A stretch of DNA of 13,490 nucleotides, from positions 1 through 13,490 of the forward strand of contig CAZTXD010000105.1 in assembly GCA_964617995.1 (NCBI GenBank), read 5' to 3'. The translations under genes were made by a program, and so were the position numbers. Every line of letters starts with the position of its first letter. Positions within the stretch are counted from its first letter, which is position 1. This DNA is from CAZTXD01 sp964617995 (lineage in GTDB: Bacteria; Actinomycetota; Acidimicrobiia; Spongiisociales; ZC4RG35). Under the pieces are notes generated by a model. The model saw nothing but the letters and a program-made list of their open reading frames with translations, had not been told where the DNA came from and searched no databases. Positions 1-6,469 of the stretch are shown here, one piece after another.

Positions 1-77
1 TTCTTTGGTTGTCTAAGAACAGTCCCCACCTTCTCTGGTTGTGCACGAACGGAATCCGTTCGTCACCGTCCAAAGAA
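1..77. repeat. Three-copy motif with nested inverted repeat
   Basis: A 20-bp unit, TTCTYTGG followed about eight bases later by GAAC, occurs at 1-20 and 31-50 in direct orientation (16 of 20 bases identical, 30-bp period). It occurs again at 58-77 inverted. The second and third copies form an imperfect palindrome spanning 31-77 with centre at base 54. Its inner part, 45-63, is perfect: 9-bp arms ACGAACGGA / TCCGTTCGT around one A. No T-tract follows. It may be a terminator of a gene left of the window, a multi-site operator for the methyltransferase gene, or the end of a mobile element. The sequence does not decide between these. Confidence 0.6.
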
Positions 78-141
78 TCCCCCGGGCGGGATACCAGAAG
101 AGTTCCGCGGGCGCGGGCGCAGTTCCGTATCGTGGCGGCTG

Positions 142-735
142 ATGGCCGAAGCCGAGCGAAGAGAGTGGGACCGGCGGCACGCCGACGCCGACGAGCAGGA
201 GCTGTTACCCCCGAGCACCTTCCTCGTCGGTTGGTTGGGACGTATACCCCCCGGCGGGCGCGCCCTCGACGCGGCCTGTGGCACCGGTCGGAACGCCTTG
301 CTGCTCGCCGAGGCCAGCTACCAGGTAGATGCAGTCGACATCTCGGCGGTGGCGATCCGTCGGGCGAAGGACGAGGCAGACAAGCGCGGTGTCGAGGTGA
401 CCTGGCAGGTGGCCGACCTCGACTTGCTGGAACTGGAGCATGCGGCTTATCGGGTGATCACTGTGGTCCGATATCGGAACGGCGACCTGTGGCCGCGCCT
501 CATCGACGCCCTGGGACCCGACGGGTGGCTGCTGATGGAGCACCACTTCAAGACCGACGCCCCGGTGGACGGCCCCTCGTGGGCGTTTCGGCTCGAACCG
601 CAGGAGCTGCTCCGGGCCTTCTCCGCTCTCCGGGTCGTCCATTTCGAAGAAGGCGTCAACGTGGACCCGGACCGCCCCGAACGGATGGTCGCGCTGCAAC
701 GCCTCGTCGCCTGCAAAGGCAACCCGGGCTTCTGA
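142..735 (+). CDS. Class I SAM-dependent methyltransferase (TehB-like)
   Basis: This 197-residue protein is a single Rossmann-type methyltransferase domain. Motif I, the S-adenosylmethionine-binding glycine loop, is at residues 41-50 (ALDAACGTGR). The acidic end of strand 2 follows (VDAVDIS, about 62-68), then a motif II-type acidic segment (ADLDLLEL). A conserved MEHHF segment lies near residue 132, and the chain ends ACKGNPGF, which suggests an intact C-terminus. Length fits the small TehB/thiopurine-methyltransferase-like group of actinobacteria. The acceptor substrate cannot be read from sequence; a small molecule such as a metalloid or thiol is plausible. ATG 142 was chosen because homologues usually begin with a similar MAEAER segment, though no strong Shine-Dalgarno precedes it. 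The longer overlapping frame starting at 9 is arginine/proline-rich shadow. Confidence 0.85.
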   Translation: MAEAERREWDRRHADADEQELLPPSTFLVGWLGRIPPGGRALDAACGTGRNALLLAEASYQVDAVDISAVAIRRAKDEADKRGVEVTWQVADLDLLELEHAAYRVITVVRYRNGDLWPRLIDALGPDGWLLMEHHFKTDAPVDGPSWAFRLEPQELLRAFSALRVVHFEEGVNVDPDRPERMVALQRLVACKGNPGF

Positions 736-960
736 AGGCGGGACCCATGCGGTCGGCGGTAAGGAGCCGCGGACTGACCACGGCAGCCGTCCAAAAACCC
801 AACGATGCGGAACCGCGCGCATCAATACATGATGTCGCTGCCAAAAAGCCCATCATGCTCCGGCTCCGTTGAAGGTTGTTTATGGGTCATCGGCTCCTGG
901 GTAGGACGCCCACATCACGTGACGACCTCGAGGTCGTGCAAGCCGAGGAAGGAGAGACGA
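736..960. other. Intergenic, no gene seen
   Basis: These 225 bases separate the methyltransferase from the secreted-protein gene. I see no convincing reading frame and no clear -35/-10 pair. The only functional element I can support is the purine-rich ribosome-binding stretch at about 948-957 that serves the next gene. Confidence 0.5.
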
Positions 961-1266
961 ATGCGCAGACTGGTCATGACCATGGCGATGGTGATCACGC
1001 TCGTGGTAGCCGTGGCGCTGCCGGCATTTGCACCGGTGGAGAAGTTCACCTTCAACGACGTGCTCCTACCCGATGGGCAGACAGGCGAGATCGAAGCAGC
1101 GGTGAAGGTCCTCAAGGACAAGGACGACAGCATCAACTGCTCCTACTTCACCGACGATTACGTCGAGTCGTTGGGTTATTACTTCGACTTCGTCGAGCCG
1201 GCCCCCCTCGACCCGGATGCCGTGCTGGAGTTCTGTCTCGGCAACTTCGATGAGAGGAGCAGCTGA
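961..1266 (+). CDS. Small secreted protein, function unknown
   Basis: The 101-residue product begins with a textbook Sec signal peptide: MRR, a hydrophobic core (about residues 4-20) and an AFA signal-peptidase I site, so cleavage after residue 24 is likely. The mature part is about 77 residues, acidic, rich in Asp, Glu, Tyr and Phe, with two cysteines (Cys60 and Cys92) that could form a disulfide outside the membrane. I recognise no family. The start at 961 is favoured over a longer in-frame start at 805 because AAGGAGAG lies 5-10 bases upstream and the signal peptide begins exactly there. It is followed by about 160 non-coding bases, so it is probably its own transcription unit. Role unknown; an exported binding or structural peptide is only a guess. 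Confidence 0.75.
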   Translation: MRRLVMTMAMVITLVVAVALPAFAPVEKFTFNDVLLPDGQTGEIEAAVKVLKDKDDSINCSYFTDDYVESLGYYFDFVEPAPLDPDAVLEFCLGNFDERSS

Positions 1267-1429
1267 CAGGAAGGCTCGGGATGGCCTCCCGGGTGCCGTG
1301 GTCTCGGAGCCAGGCTGGGATTCGGGAACGTCTCCGGAGTGAGTGTCGAACAAGGCCGTCCACGTTCCCCTATTCGGTGCCGGTGGCTCAGCCGAACGGG
1401 ATCGAACGATGGAACAGGAGGTAATCCCG

Positions 1430-1780
1430 ATGAGTCAGTATCTGCTATCCGTGTGGCACGACGATGAGTACGAGGTCGACTTCGAGGGCGAGGACATCCA
1501 GCGGGTGGTCGCACAGGTCGACGCCTTCAACCGCGACGTCCAGGAGGCAGGGGCTTGGGTATTCGGCGGTGGCCTGCATCCGGCCAGTTCGGCCACCGTC
1601 GTGCGTGACAACGCCGGTGAGCTGTCGCTGATCGACGGACCATACGCCGAGTCCAAAGAGCAGATCGGTGGCTTCTGGATCATCGATGCCCCCGACTTCG
1701 AGACCGCCCTGGAGTGGGCGGGCAAGGCAGCGTCCGCCTGCGAGGGTCCGGTGGAGGTACGCCCCTTCCAGGATGAGTGA
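1430..1780 (+). CDS. DGPF/YCII-domain protein
   Basis: This 116-residue protein is a single YCII-related (DGPF) domain, a dimeric ferredoxin-like fold. Seen here are the amino-terminal strand (QYLLSVWHDD), the FGGGLHP segment and the signature DGPYAESKEQIGGFWII at about residues 70-86. Tyr replaces the usual Phe of DGPF. ATG 1430 is preceded by AGGAGG at about 1416-1421; the longer open frame from 1343 has no comparable site. In actinobacteria DGPF genes usually sit directly before an ECF42-group sigma factor gene and are thought to belong to its regulon. Here only the first codons of such a gene remain (see 1773-1868). No enzyme activity is established for this family; the partner relationship is inference from context. 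Confidence 0.88.
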   Translation: MSQYLLSVWHDDEYEVDFEGEDIQRVVAQVDAFNRDVQEAGAWVFGGGLHPASSATVVRDNAGELSLIDGPYAESKEQIGGFWIIDAPDFETALEWAGKAASACEGPVEVRPFQDE

Positions 1781-1868
1781 GGACCTCGACGCGGTCTTCA
1801 GAGCTGTTCTAGGTGGCCCGTCCGTGTCGTCTCACCACGTCCGAATACGGCCGATGGCGCACGGCTAA
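1773..1868 (+). pseudogene. Remnant of ECF sigma factor gene (5' end only)
   Basis: An ATG overlaps the end of the DGPF gene in the pattern ATGAGTGA, typical of coupled DGPF-sigma pairs. It opens a 31-codon frame beginning MSEDLDAVFRA. This resembles the N-terminus of ECF42-type sigma factors, which commonly start with a short acidic stretch followed by VFR or VWR and then the region 2 helix. After about 11 codons the likeness stops: the rest has no sigma region 2 features, and a stop follows at 1866-1868. I infer that the body of the sigma gene was deleted, leaving the translational coupling signal. Chance resemblance over 11 residues cannot be excluded; the position and the overlap make it more likely than not. 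Confidence 0.5.
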
Positions 1869-1952
1869 AGACACGCGTACGTCGGATTGCGTATGGGGAA
1901 AGCCGCCGGTCCGGGGATGTGAGGCGTATGGCCTCATGGACATCATGGGCCC

Positions 1953-2474
1953 ATGACCGCAGTTGCCGCCAACAAGTCCATCCAGTTGCGACCCACATCG
2001 CGCAAGGCGGTCGTGGTGGTCCACATAATCTCCGCGGGGGCGTGGATCGGCATCGATGTCATCGTTGGTGTTCTGGTGATCGCCGGATGGTTCACCGCGG
2101 ACCCGGTGATCAGGGGTCTCGCCTACCAGGCGCTCGGCACCTTCGCAGTTGGGCCGATGCTGGTGTCGGGTCTCGTCTGTCTGGGTAGCGGTGTTCTGCT
2201 CGGGCTGGGCACCCGTTTCGGACTGGTCCGGTACTGGTGGGTGGTACTGAAGCTGGTGATGAACATCGTCCTGTGCGTGCTCATCGTGTTGGCCCTCCGA
2301 CCCGGAATGGCCGAGGTCGTGGAGCACGGTCGCATCCTCGCCGCTGGAGGCCAATCGCCAATCGACGTGTCCACGTTGTTCTTCCCTCCGGCGGTCTCGC
2401 TGACCGCGCTGACAGTGGCCACCGTCCTCGGCGTTTTCAAACCGTGGGGCCGCATCAGGACGGGGTCACGATGA
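1953..2474 (+). CDS. Integral membrane protein, four helices (DUF2269-like)
   Basis: The 173-residue protein has four predicted membrane segments: about residues 19-46 (beginning AVVVVHIISAGAWIG), 62-85, 96-114 and 143-161. The HxxxxxxWxG pattern in helix 1 and the overall four-helix plan resemble the DUF2269 family of predicted membrane proteins; this assignment is tentative. The C-terminus is short and basic. The start ATG lies in a 12-bp palindrome, CATGGGCCCATG (1944-1955), and has no clear Shine-Dalgarno. It is the first ATG after an in-frame stop at 1920, so it may be poorly translated or leaderless. The gene lies 72 bases before the histidine kinase on the same strand and could be cotranscribed with it, but nothing in the protein shows a signalling role. 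Confidence 0.75.
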   Translation: MTAVAANKSIQLRPTSRKAVVVVHIISAGAWIGIDVIVGVLVIAGWFTADPVIRGLAYQALGTFAVGPMLVSGLVCLGSGVLLGLGTRFGLVRYWWVVLKLVMNIVLCVLIVLALRPGMAEVVEHGRILAAGGQSPIDVSTLFFPPAVSLTALTVATVLGVFKPWGRIRTGSR

Positions 2475-2546
2475 GACCATCCGGATCGGTTGTACGAGTC
2501 ACGTGATCTACCGTGAGGCGATGAACGGTGCGACGGCGCCGGAGCA

Positions 2547-3656
2547 ATGAAGCGACGGCAGAGCCGAGTCGACCTGCTCCTCGCCACCGCCGTCGGCGCG
2601 CTCGCAGTAGCGGTGACGGCGGCTTTCGTCGACAAGTGGGCAGGGAACGACAGGACCGTCGATGCGTGGGCTCTCGTACTGGTGGCGGTGGCCTTCGGGG
2701 TCCTGGCCGTACGTCGTCGCCGGCCGCTGGTCACTCTGGGCATCACGACGGCCGCGGTCTCCGTCTACCTGATCGCCGCCTACCCCTATGGGCCGGTGCT
2801 GATCGCTTTCTTCATCGTCGTTTACACGGTGGCCAGCATCCTCCCCTTGCGTACGGCGTCGATCTCGGTGGCTGTGGCCCTGTTTGTCCTGCTCACCCAT
2901 TTGTTCGTCCACCCCAATGCCCTGGGTGGGCTGCTGGGGCTGGTTCCCGGATCGGCATGGGCGGTGGTCCCGTTCGCCATCGGGGTCTCTGTGCGTGCTT
3001 CACGCCAGACCAGGGACGCGGCCCGGGAACAGGCCGTCCGTCAGCAGCTCTACGAGGAGCGGATTCGTCTGGCCCAGGAGGTCCACGACATCGTGGGCCA
3101 CGGCCTCGCCGCCATCCAGATGCAGGCCGACGTGGCGCTTCACGTGGACGAGCAACAGTCGCCCAACACGAGGACCGCTCTCGAGTCGATCAGCCGGGCC
3201 AGCTCTGAGGCATTCGAGGAGCTTCGCTCCGCCCTCGACCTGATCGGCCAGCCCGACGGCGCCTCCAGGTCACCGACAGCGGGAATCGGAAACATCGAGG
3301 AGTTGTGCGACCGGATCAGAGGGGCGGGAGTATCGGTCGACCTCGTCGAGAAAGGAGACATGGCGCGGGTGCCCTCCCCGGTCGGGCTTGCCGCCTACCG
3401 GCTCGTCCAGGAGTCGCTGACCAACGTGATCCGACATGGGGCCGTTCCGGAGGCGGCCGTGCACGTCGAGGCGGGGCACGGCTCGATCGACCTCTGGGTC
3501 ACCAATCCCGGCCTCGTCTCCGGGGAGACGCCCTCCGGTCATGGGATCGCGGGAATGCGACGCAGGGTGGGCGCCCTCGCCGGCACCTTCGATGCCCGGG
3601 CCACGCCAGACGGGTTCGTGGTCGAAGCGAGCATTCCCTTCGGAGATGCCCGATGA
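2547..3656 (+). CDS. NarL-family sensor histidine kinase
   Basis: The 369-residue protein has five to six hydrophobic segments in residues 10-150 with very short loops, so the signal is probably sensed in or at the membrane. A short coiled linker (150-172) follows. The HisKA_3 dimerisation domain carries the phospho-acceptor His180 in QEVHDIVGHGLAAIQ. The HATPase domain shows an N box at 288-298 (QESLTNVIRHG) and a glycine loop, GHGIAGMRRRV, at 331-341. The usual DDG of the first G box reads TNPG, a variation seen in other actinobacterial members. GGAG occurs just upstream of ATG 2547, with rather close spacing. The stop overlaps the response regulator start (ATGA), so the two proteins are coupled. 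The stimulus is unknown. Confidence in the family is high. Confidence 0.92.
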   Translation: MKRRQSRVDLLLATAVGALAVAVTAAFVDKWAGNDRTVDAWALVLVAVAFGVLAVRRRRPLVTLGITTAAVSVYLIAAYPYGPVLIAFFIVVYTVASILPLRTASISVAVALFVLLTHLFVHPNALGGLLGLVPGSAWAVVPFAIGVSVRASRQTRDAAREQAVRQQLYEERIRLAQEVHDIVGHGLAAIQMQADVALHVDEQQSPNTRTALESISRASSEAFEELRSALDLIGQPDGASRSPTAGIGNIEELCDRIRGAGVSVDLVEKGDMARVPSPVGLAAYRLVQESLTNVIRHGAVPEAAVHVEAGHGSIDLWVTNPGLVSGETPSGHGIAGMRRRVGALAGTFDARATPDGFVVEASIPFGDAR

Positions 3657-4303
3657 TCTCGGTTCTCATCGTCGACGATCAAGACCTGGTCCGGGTCGGG
3701 CTGCGCACACTCATCGACAGCGACGACGAACTCGATGTAGCCGGGGAGGCCGACAGCGGGATGTCGGCGCTCGCCATGGCACGGGAGACCAAACCCGATG
3801 TGATCCTCATGGACGTCCGCATGCCCGGAATGGACGGCCTCGAGGCGACACGACGCATCGTCGAGGATCCGGATCTCGCCGGCACCAAAGTGATCGTGGT
3901 CACGACCTTCGAGCTCGACGAGTACGTGTTCGGGGCGCTCGAAGTCGGAGCTAGCGGATTCTTGCTCAAGAACACCCGACCTGCCGAACTGCTCGCCGCC
4001 ATCCGCACGGTGAACGAGGGCGGCGCCCTGCTCTCGCCGACTGTGACCCGCACCGTCATAGGCGAGCTGGTTCGCCGCAAGCCTCACGAAGCCATCCCCC
4101 ATCCTCTCCTCGACACGCTGACCGATCGCGAGGGGGAAGTGCTCGCTCTGGTCGGCGAGGGGTTGTCCAACGACGAGATCGCCGAGCGCCTTTACATCAG
4201 CCCGGCCACCGCTCGAACCCACGTGTCCCGTGCCATGACCAAGCTCGGCGCCCGGGACCGCGCCCAGCTCGTCGTACTCGCCTATCGCTCCGGGCTCGTG
4301 TGA
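3653..4303 (+). CDS. LuxR/NarL-family response regulator
   Basis: The 216-residue protein has a receiver domain (1-120) with the acidic pocket at Asp8-Asp9 (VDDQD), the phosphorylation site Asp54 (LMDVRMPGMDG), the switch Thr (VTTFELDEYV, about 84) and Lys106 (GFLLKNT). A LuxR-type helix-turn-helix follows at about 154-216 (LTDREGEVLALV, then ISPATARTHVSRAMTKLGAR). ATG 3653 overlaps the kinase stop, and the reading frame upstream of it is shadow of the kinase gene. It should be phosphorylated by that kinase and act as a DNA-binding activator or repressor. Its targets are not visible; the membrane protein at 1953 and the kinase operon itself are the nearest candidates. A strong hairpin follows 33 bases after the stop. 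Confidence 0.95.
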   Translation: MISVLIVDDQDLVRVGLRTLIDSDDELDVAGEADSGMSALAMARETKPDVILMDVRMPGMDGLEATRRIVEDPDLAGTKVIVVTTFELDEYVFGALEVGASGFLLKNTRPAELLAAIRTVNEGGALLSPTVTRTVIGELVRRKPHEAIPHPLLDTLTDREGEVLALVGEGLSNDEIAERLYISPATARTHVSRAMTKLGARDRAQLVVLAYRSGLV

Positions 4304-4335
4304 CTCAATGCGAGATGACCTGCCCGAAGACGGAG

Positions 4336-4375
4336 ACCCGTTCCGTGGAGGCTCTCGGGCCTCCACGGAACGGGT
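4336..4375. terminator. Bidirectional hairpin terminator between convergent genes
   Basis: There are perfect 17-bp arms: 4336-4352 (ACCCGTTCCGTGGAGGC) and 4359-4375, with a six-base loop TCTCGG. The hairpin lies between the response regulator stop (4303, +) and the DoxX-type gene stop (4380, -), which ends five bases from it. No T-tract is present on either side, as is common for actinobacterial terminators. The position and the perfect stem support a shared transcription end. Confidence 0.75.
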
Positions 4376-4379
4376 TGGG

Positions 4380-4856
4380 TCAACGATCGGTCGGCCGGCC
4401 TCCGAGCGTGTTGGCGACGACCACGAGCCCGGCTGAGGCCAGGACCAGGTCTTTCAGCACGTACTGCGCTTGGAGCGTTGGGGCTCCCGGAAACAGTTCG
4501 CCGAAGAAGAGGACCAGTGGAGAGAGGATCCCGACCAGGGCGATTCCGAGGGTCACCAGTCCCGCCCGGATGAGCCGACCCGTCACCAGCGTCACCCCGA
4601 TGAAGCATTCGATGGCGGCTGTTGCCCAGAGCGCCGCAGTACCGGATACCAACCCAAGGGTCAGAGTGTCGACCGTTCGGATGGCGAGATCCTCTGCCGG
4701 GCTCATGCCGGGGAAGAACTTGAGGACCCCGAAGAGGGCGAAGATCGCCCCGAGGCTGATCCGCAACATGTCGATGCTGTAGCGGCTCAACCAGGCTCGC
4801 AGAGACTCGATGTCGACCCGGATGCGCCGGGGTTCGTATGTCGCAGGGTGGGCCAT
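4380..4856 (-). CDS. DoxX-family membrane protein
   Basis: The 158-residue protein has four membrane segments: about residues 30-48 (ISLGAIFALFGVLKFFPG), 66-92, 96-118 and 131-150. The helix 1 pattern of Gly, Phe and LKFFPG and the second-helix Glu (AAIECFIG) are typical of the DoxX/DUF417-type group. Members are small membrane proteins, some linked to thiosulfate oxidation or to redox-stress complexes; the present role is not known. Its start is supported by AAGGAGGT seven bases upstream of ATG 4856. It is monocistronic on the minus strand and convergent to the two-component pair. A 17-bp inverted repeat, GCGGTT-N5-AACCGC (4877-4893), lies just upstream of the ribosome-binding site and may be regulatory. 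Confidence 0.82.
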   Translation of the reverse strand: MAHPATYEPRRIRVDIESLRAWLSRYSIDMLRISLGAIFALFGVLKFFPGMSPAEDLAIRTVDTLTLGLVSGTAALWATAAIECFIGVTLVTGRLIRAGLVTLGIALVGILSPLVLFFGELFPGAPTLQAQYVLKDLVLASAGLVVVANTLGGRPTDR

Positions 4857-5242
4857 GGCGGACCTCCTTCGGGGTTGCGGTTCCTACAACCGCCACGATG
4901 CGGCGAACCTCGACTCCCGACATCGGCGCGACAACGTCATTCGAACTGCACAATCGCGACCATCCGGCTACGCCGGATGACGTACCGCTGAGATCGGCAG
5001 GAACGGAGCATGTCCAGCCTCAGGCTCATGGCGCCTCGGTGATGTGCTCCTGGTCCGCTCTCTGCGGTAGCGCCGCTTCAAACCCCTCGTCGGCGGTGAT
5101 TCGCCTCTCCCAAGATGTCGACAGATGCGAACTTCCCCGGACGAAGCACGTGACCGGCTCACTTCCCTCAAGCAGCTCCATCTAGCGGCTAGCGACCCCT
5201 CCCGTCCGCCTTGTGCCGCGGCACACGCGGGTCTCCCTCGGC
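4857..5242. other. Intergenic gap (386 bases), no gene seen
   Basis: This gap lies upstream of the DoxX-type gene and downstream of the minus-strand frd operon, so it should hold a promoter on its left and a terminator on its right. I see an 8-bp-arm hairpin, CATCCGGC-TAC-GCCGGATG, at 4961-4979, and a small CTAGC-G-GCTAG palindrome at 5182-5192, about 50 bases past the stop of the helical-repeat gene. Neither has a T-tract. Short open frames on both strands have unnatural composition and no ribosome-binding site. Confidence 0.5.
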
Positions 5243-5737
5243 CTACTCGAGGACCGGCTCCGGGTCGGGCTGTCGGGGACGGAGGTTCTGATCCCGGATG
5301 GTGCGGACGCAGGCGTTCCAGCGCAGGATGGCGTCGTCGTTACCTGCGGGACGGACCGCGGCGGCCTGGTCGTACCACTCCATCGCTTCCCGGAAGCCGT
5401 CGTAGGCGAATGCGGCGCTGTGGCCCCGCCCCAGCAGGGCGCGGGCCTCCCGCTCGGCGATGATGCCGAAGTAGTAGAGGCGCTGGTAGTCGTCGGTGAG
5501 TCCGTCCGCCAGTTCCTTCGCCTCCTTGACAGACGTGGCCCCGGTCTTGAAGTCGTCGGTCATCGCCAGGAGCAAGGTGACCGTCGCCCGTTCGTTGTCC
5601 GGGTTGACGGCCAGCACGTCATAGCAGATGCTCCTCGCTTGGACCGGCTGATTGAGGAGCCGGTAGTGCTCGGCTCTGCGAACAGCGGCATCGATCCCTT
5701 CGGTAGCGATTCGTTTCAACTCGAACTCTTCGACCAT
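5243..5737 (-). CDS. Small helical-repeat (TPR-like) protein in the frd operon
   Basis: This 164-residue soluble protein is almost entirely helical by composition. It has two TPR-like helix pairs: about residues 15-60 (AVRRAEHYRLLNQPVQAR, then a VNPDNERA-type turn) and about 100-130 (AYDGFREAMEWYDQAAAVRP). No catalytic motif, signal peptide or membrane segment is seen. ATG 5737 lies 13 bases after the frdD stop and is preceded by AAAGGA at about 5744-5749, so it is the last gene of the fumarate reductase operon. I do not recognise the family beyond TPR-like. A scaffold or assembly role for the Frd complex is a guess from position only. Codon use matches the frd genes, so it is not obviously foreign. 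Confidence 0.72.
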   Translation of the reverse strand: MVEEFELKRIATEGIDAAVRRAEHYRLLNQPVQARSICYDVLAVNPDNERATVTLLLAMTDDFKTGATSVKEAKELADGLTDDYQRLYYFGIIAEREARALLGRGHSAAFAYDGFREAMEWYDQAAAVRPAGNDDAILRWNACVRTIRDQNLRPRQPDPEPVLE

Positions 5738-5750
5738 GCGATGTCCTTTC

Positions 5751-6092
5751 CTACAGACGCAGGGCCGCCACCACGGCCAGCACGGTGCCGGCTAGGGCGA
5801 TCCCGTAGAAGAGCCAGCTCTGCCTGCCCAGGCCGCCGAACCCCAGATCGACCAGGGCATATCGGAAACGGTGCGCCCAATGGAACAGGAAGAGGAACAC
5901 CGCACCCACCAGTATCAGCCGGGTCAGCGGGTTCCTCAGCAACGACATCAGCTCCTCGCCGGAGATCCATCCCGCCGGGACCGCCACCCCGGTGATGACT
6001 ACCAGAACCGGGAGCAGCAGGGCCGATGCCGACCCGCCGCCCGCGAACAGGAGCCAGAAGAGTGGGGCGGTGCGGTCGGGACCCGAAGTCAC
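5751..6092 (-). CDS. frdD: Fumarate reductase membrane anchor subunit D
   Basis: The 113-residue protein has three membrane helices: about 11-36, 56-76 and 92-111. The opening APLFWLLFAGGGSASALLLP closely follows the E. coli FrdD plan (PVFWGLFGAGGMWSAI), and the WLFYGIALAGTVLAVV helix matches its C-terminal helix. FrdD and FrdC together anchor FrdAB and form the quinone pocket. The His-rich loop of the E. coli protein is here HWAHRFRYALVDL (His71 and His74). The GTG start at 6092 overlaps the frdC stop (GTGA), which fits translational coupling and the length of the family. The longer in-frame extension to 6431 is arginine-rich shadow of frdC. Confidence 0.9.
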   Translation of the reverse strand: MTSGPDRTAPLFWLLFAGGGSASALLLPVLVVITGVAVPAGWISGEELMSLLRNPLTRLILVGAVFLFLFHWAHRFRYALVDLGFGGLGRQSWLFYGIALAGTVLAVVAALRL

Positions 6093-6469
6093 AGGACCAC
6101 CAGCCAGGCAACGACTGCGGTGACCGCCAGGAACGCCACGGCGGTGGCTCCGACGATCACACCGGGAGGGACCTGTTCGTCGCCTCTCCACAGCACCATG
6201 ACCTTGGGGGTGAGGGCTATCCACGTCCAGGTGTGGTAGAGGGCCAGCACGAGGACGACGATGTGCAGCCCGACACTCACCGGTCCGGCCAGGAAGCTGC
6301 CGAACGCTTCGAACGAGCCGGGATCGGCCGCCGCCCACAGGCCCCAGATGATGAGGAGGGCGTAGGCGAACACCACCACGCTGGTCAGCTCCCTGATCAT
6401 GAACCGCAGGTACGGAGCCTTCTGCAGCCACCAGGTGCGGGGCAGGGGACGGGTCAGCTCAGGGGTCAT
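6089..6469 (-). CDS. frdC: Fumarate reductase membrane anchor subunit C
   Basis: The 126-residue membrane protein has three helices: about residues 29-47, 63-85 and 101-126. The N-terminal RTWWLQKAPYLRFMIRELTS aligns with the E. coli FrdC stretch STWW-LPFYRFYMLREGTA. It includes Glu27 at the position of the quinol-site Glu29, and LYHTWTW (His79) matches LLHTKTW. The absence of the axial-His pattern of SdhC suggests a heme-free or heme-poor anchor, as in E. coli Frd; this is inference. ATG 6469 overlaps the frdB stop (ATGA). Confidence 0.92.
   Translation of the reverse strand: MTPELTRPLPRTWWLQKAPYLRFMIRELTSVVVFAYALLIIWGLWAAADPGSFEAFGSFLAGPVSVGLHIVVLVLALYHTWTWIALTPKVMVLWRGDEQVPPGVIVGATAVAFLAVTAVVAWLVVL

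Noticed and set aside
9..872. 287-codon frame over the methyltransferase
   Set aside because: Arg/Pro/Gly-rich shadow typical of high-G+C DNA; the overlapping frame has clear methyltransferase motifs.
805..960. Longer N-terminus for the secreted protein
   Set aside because: The extension is basic and non-conserved in look, has no ribosome-binding site, and would bury the signal peptide.
4961..4979. CATCCGGC-TAC-GCCGGATG hairpin
   Set aside because: Possible, but short, without T-tract and far from both flanking stops; too weak to call a terminator.
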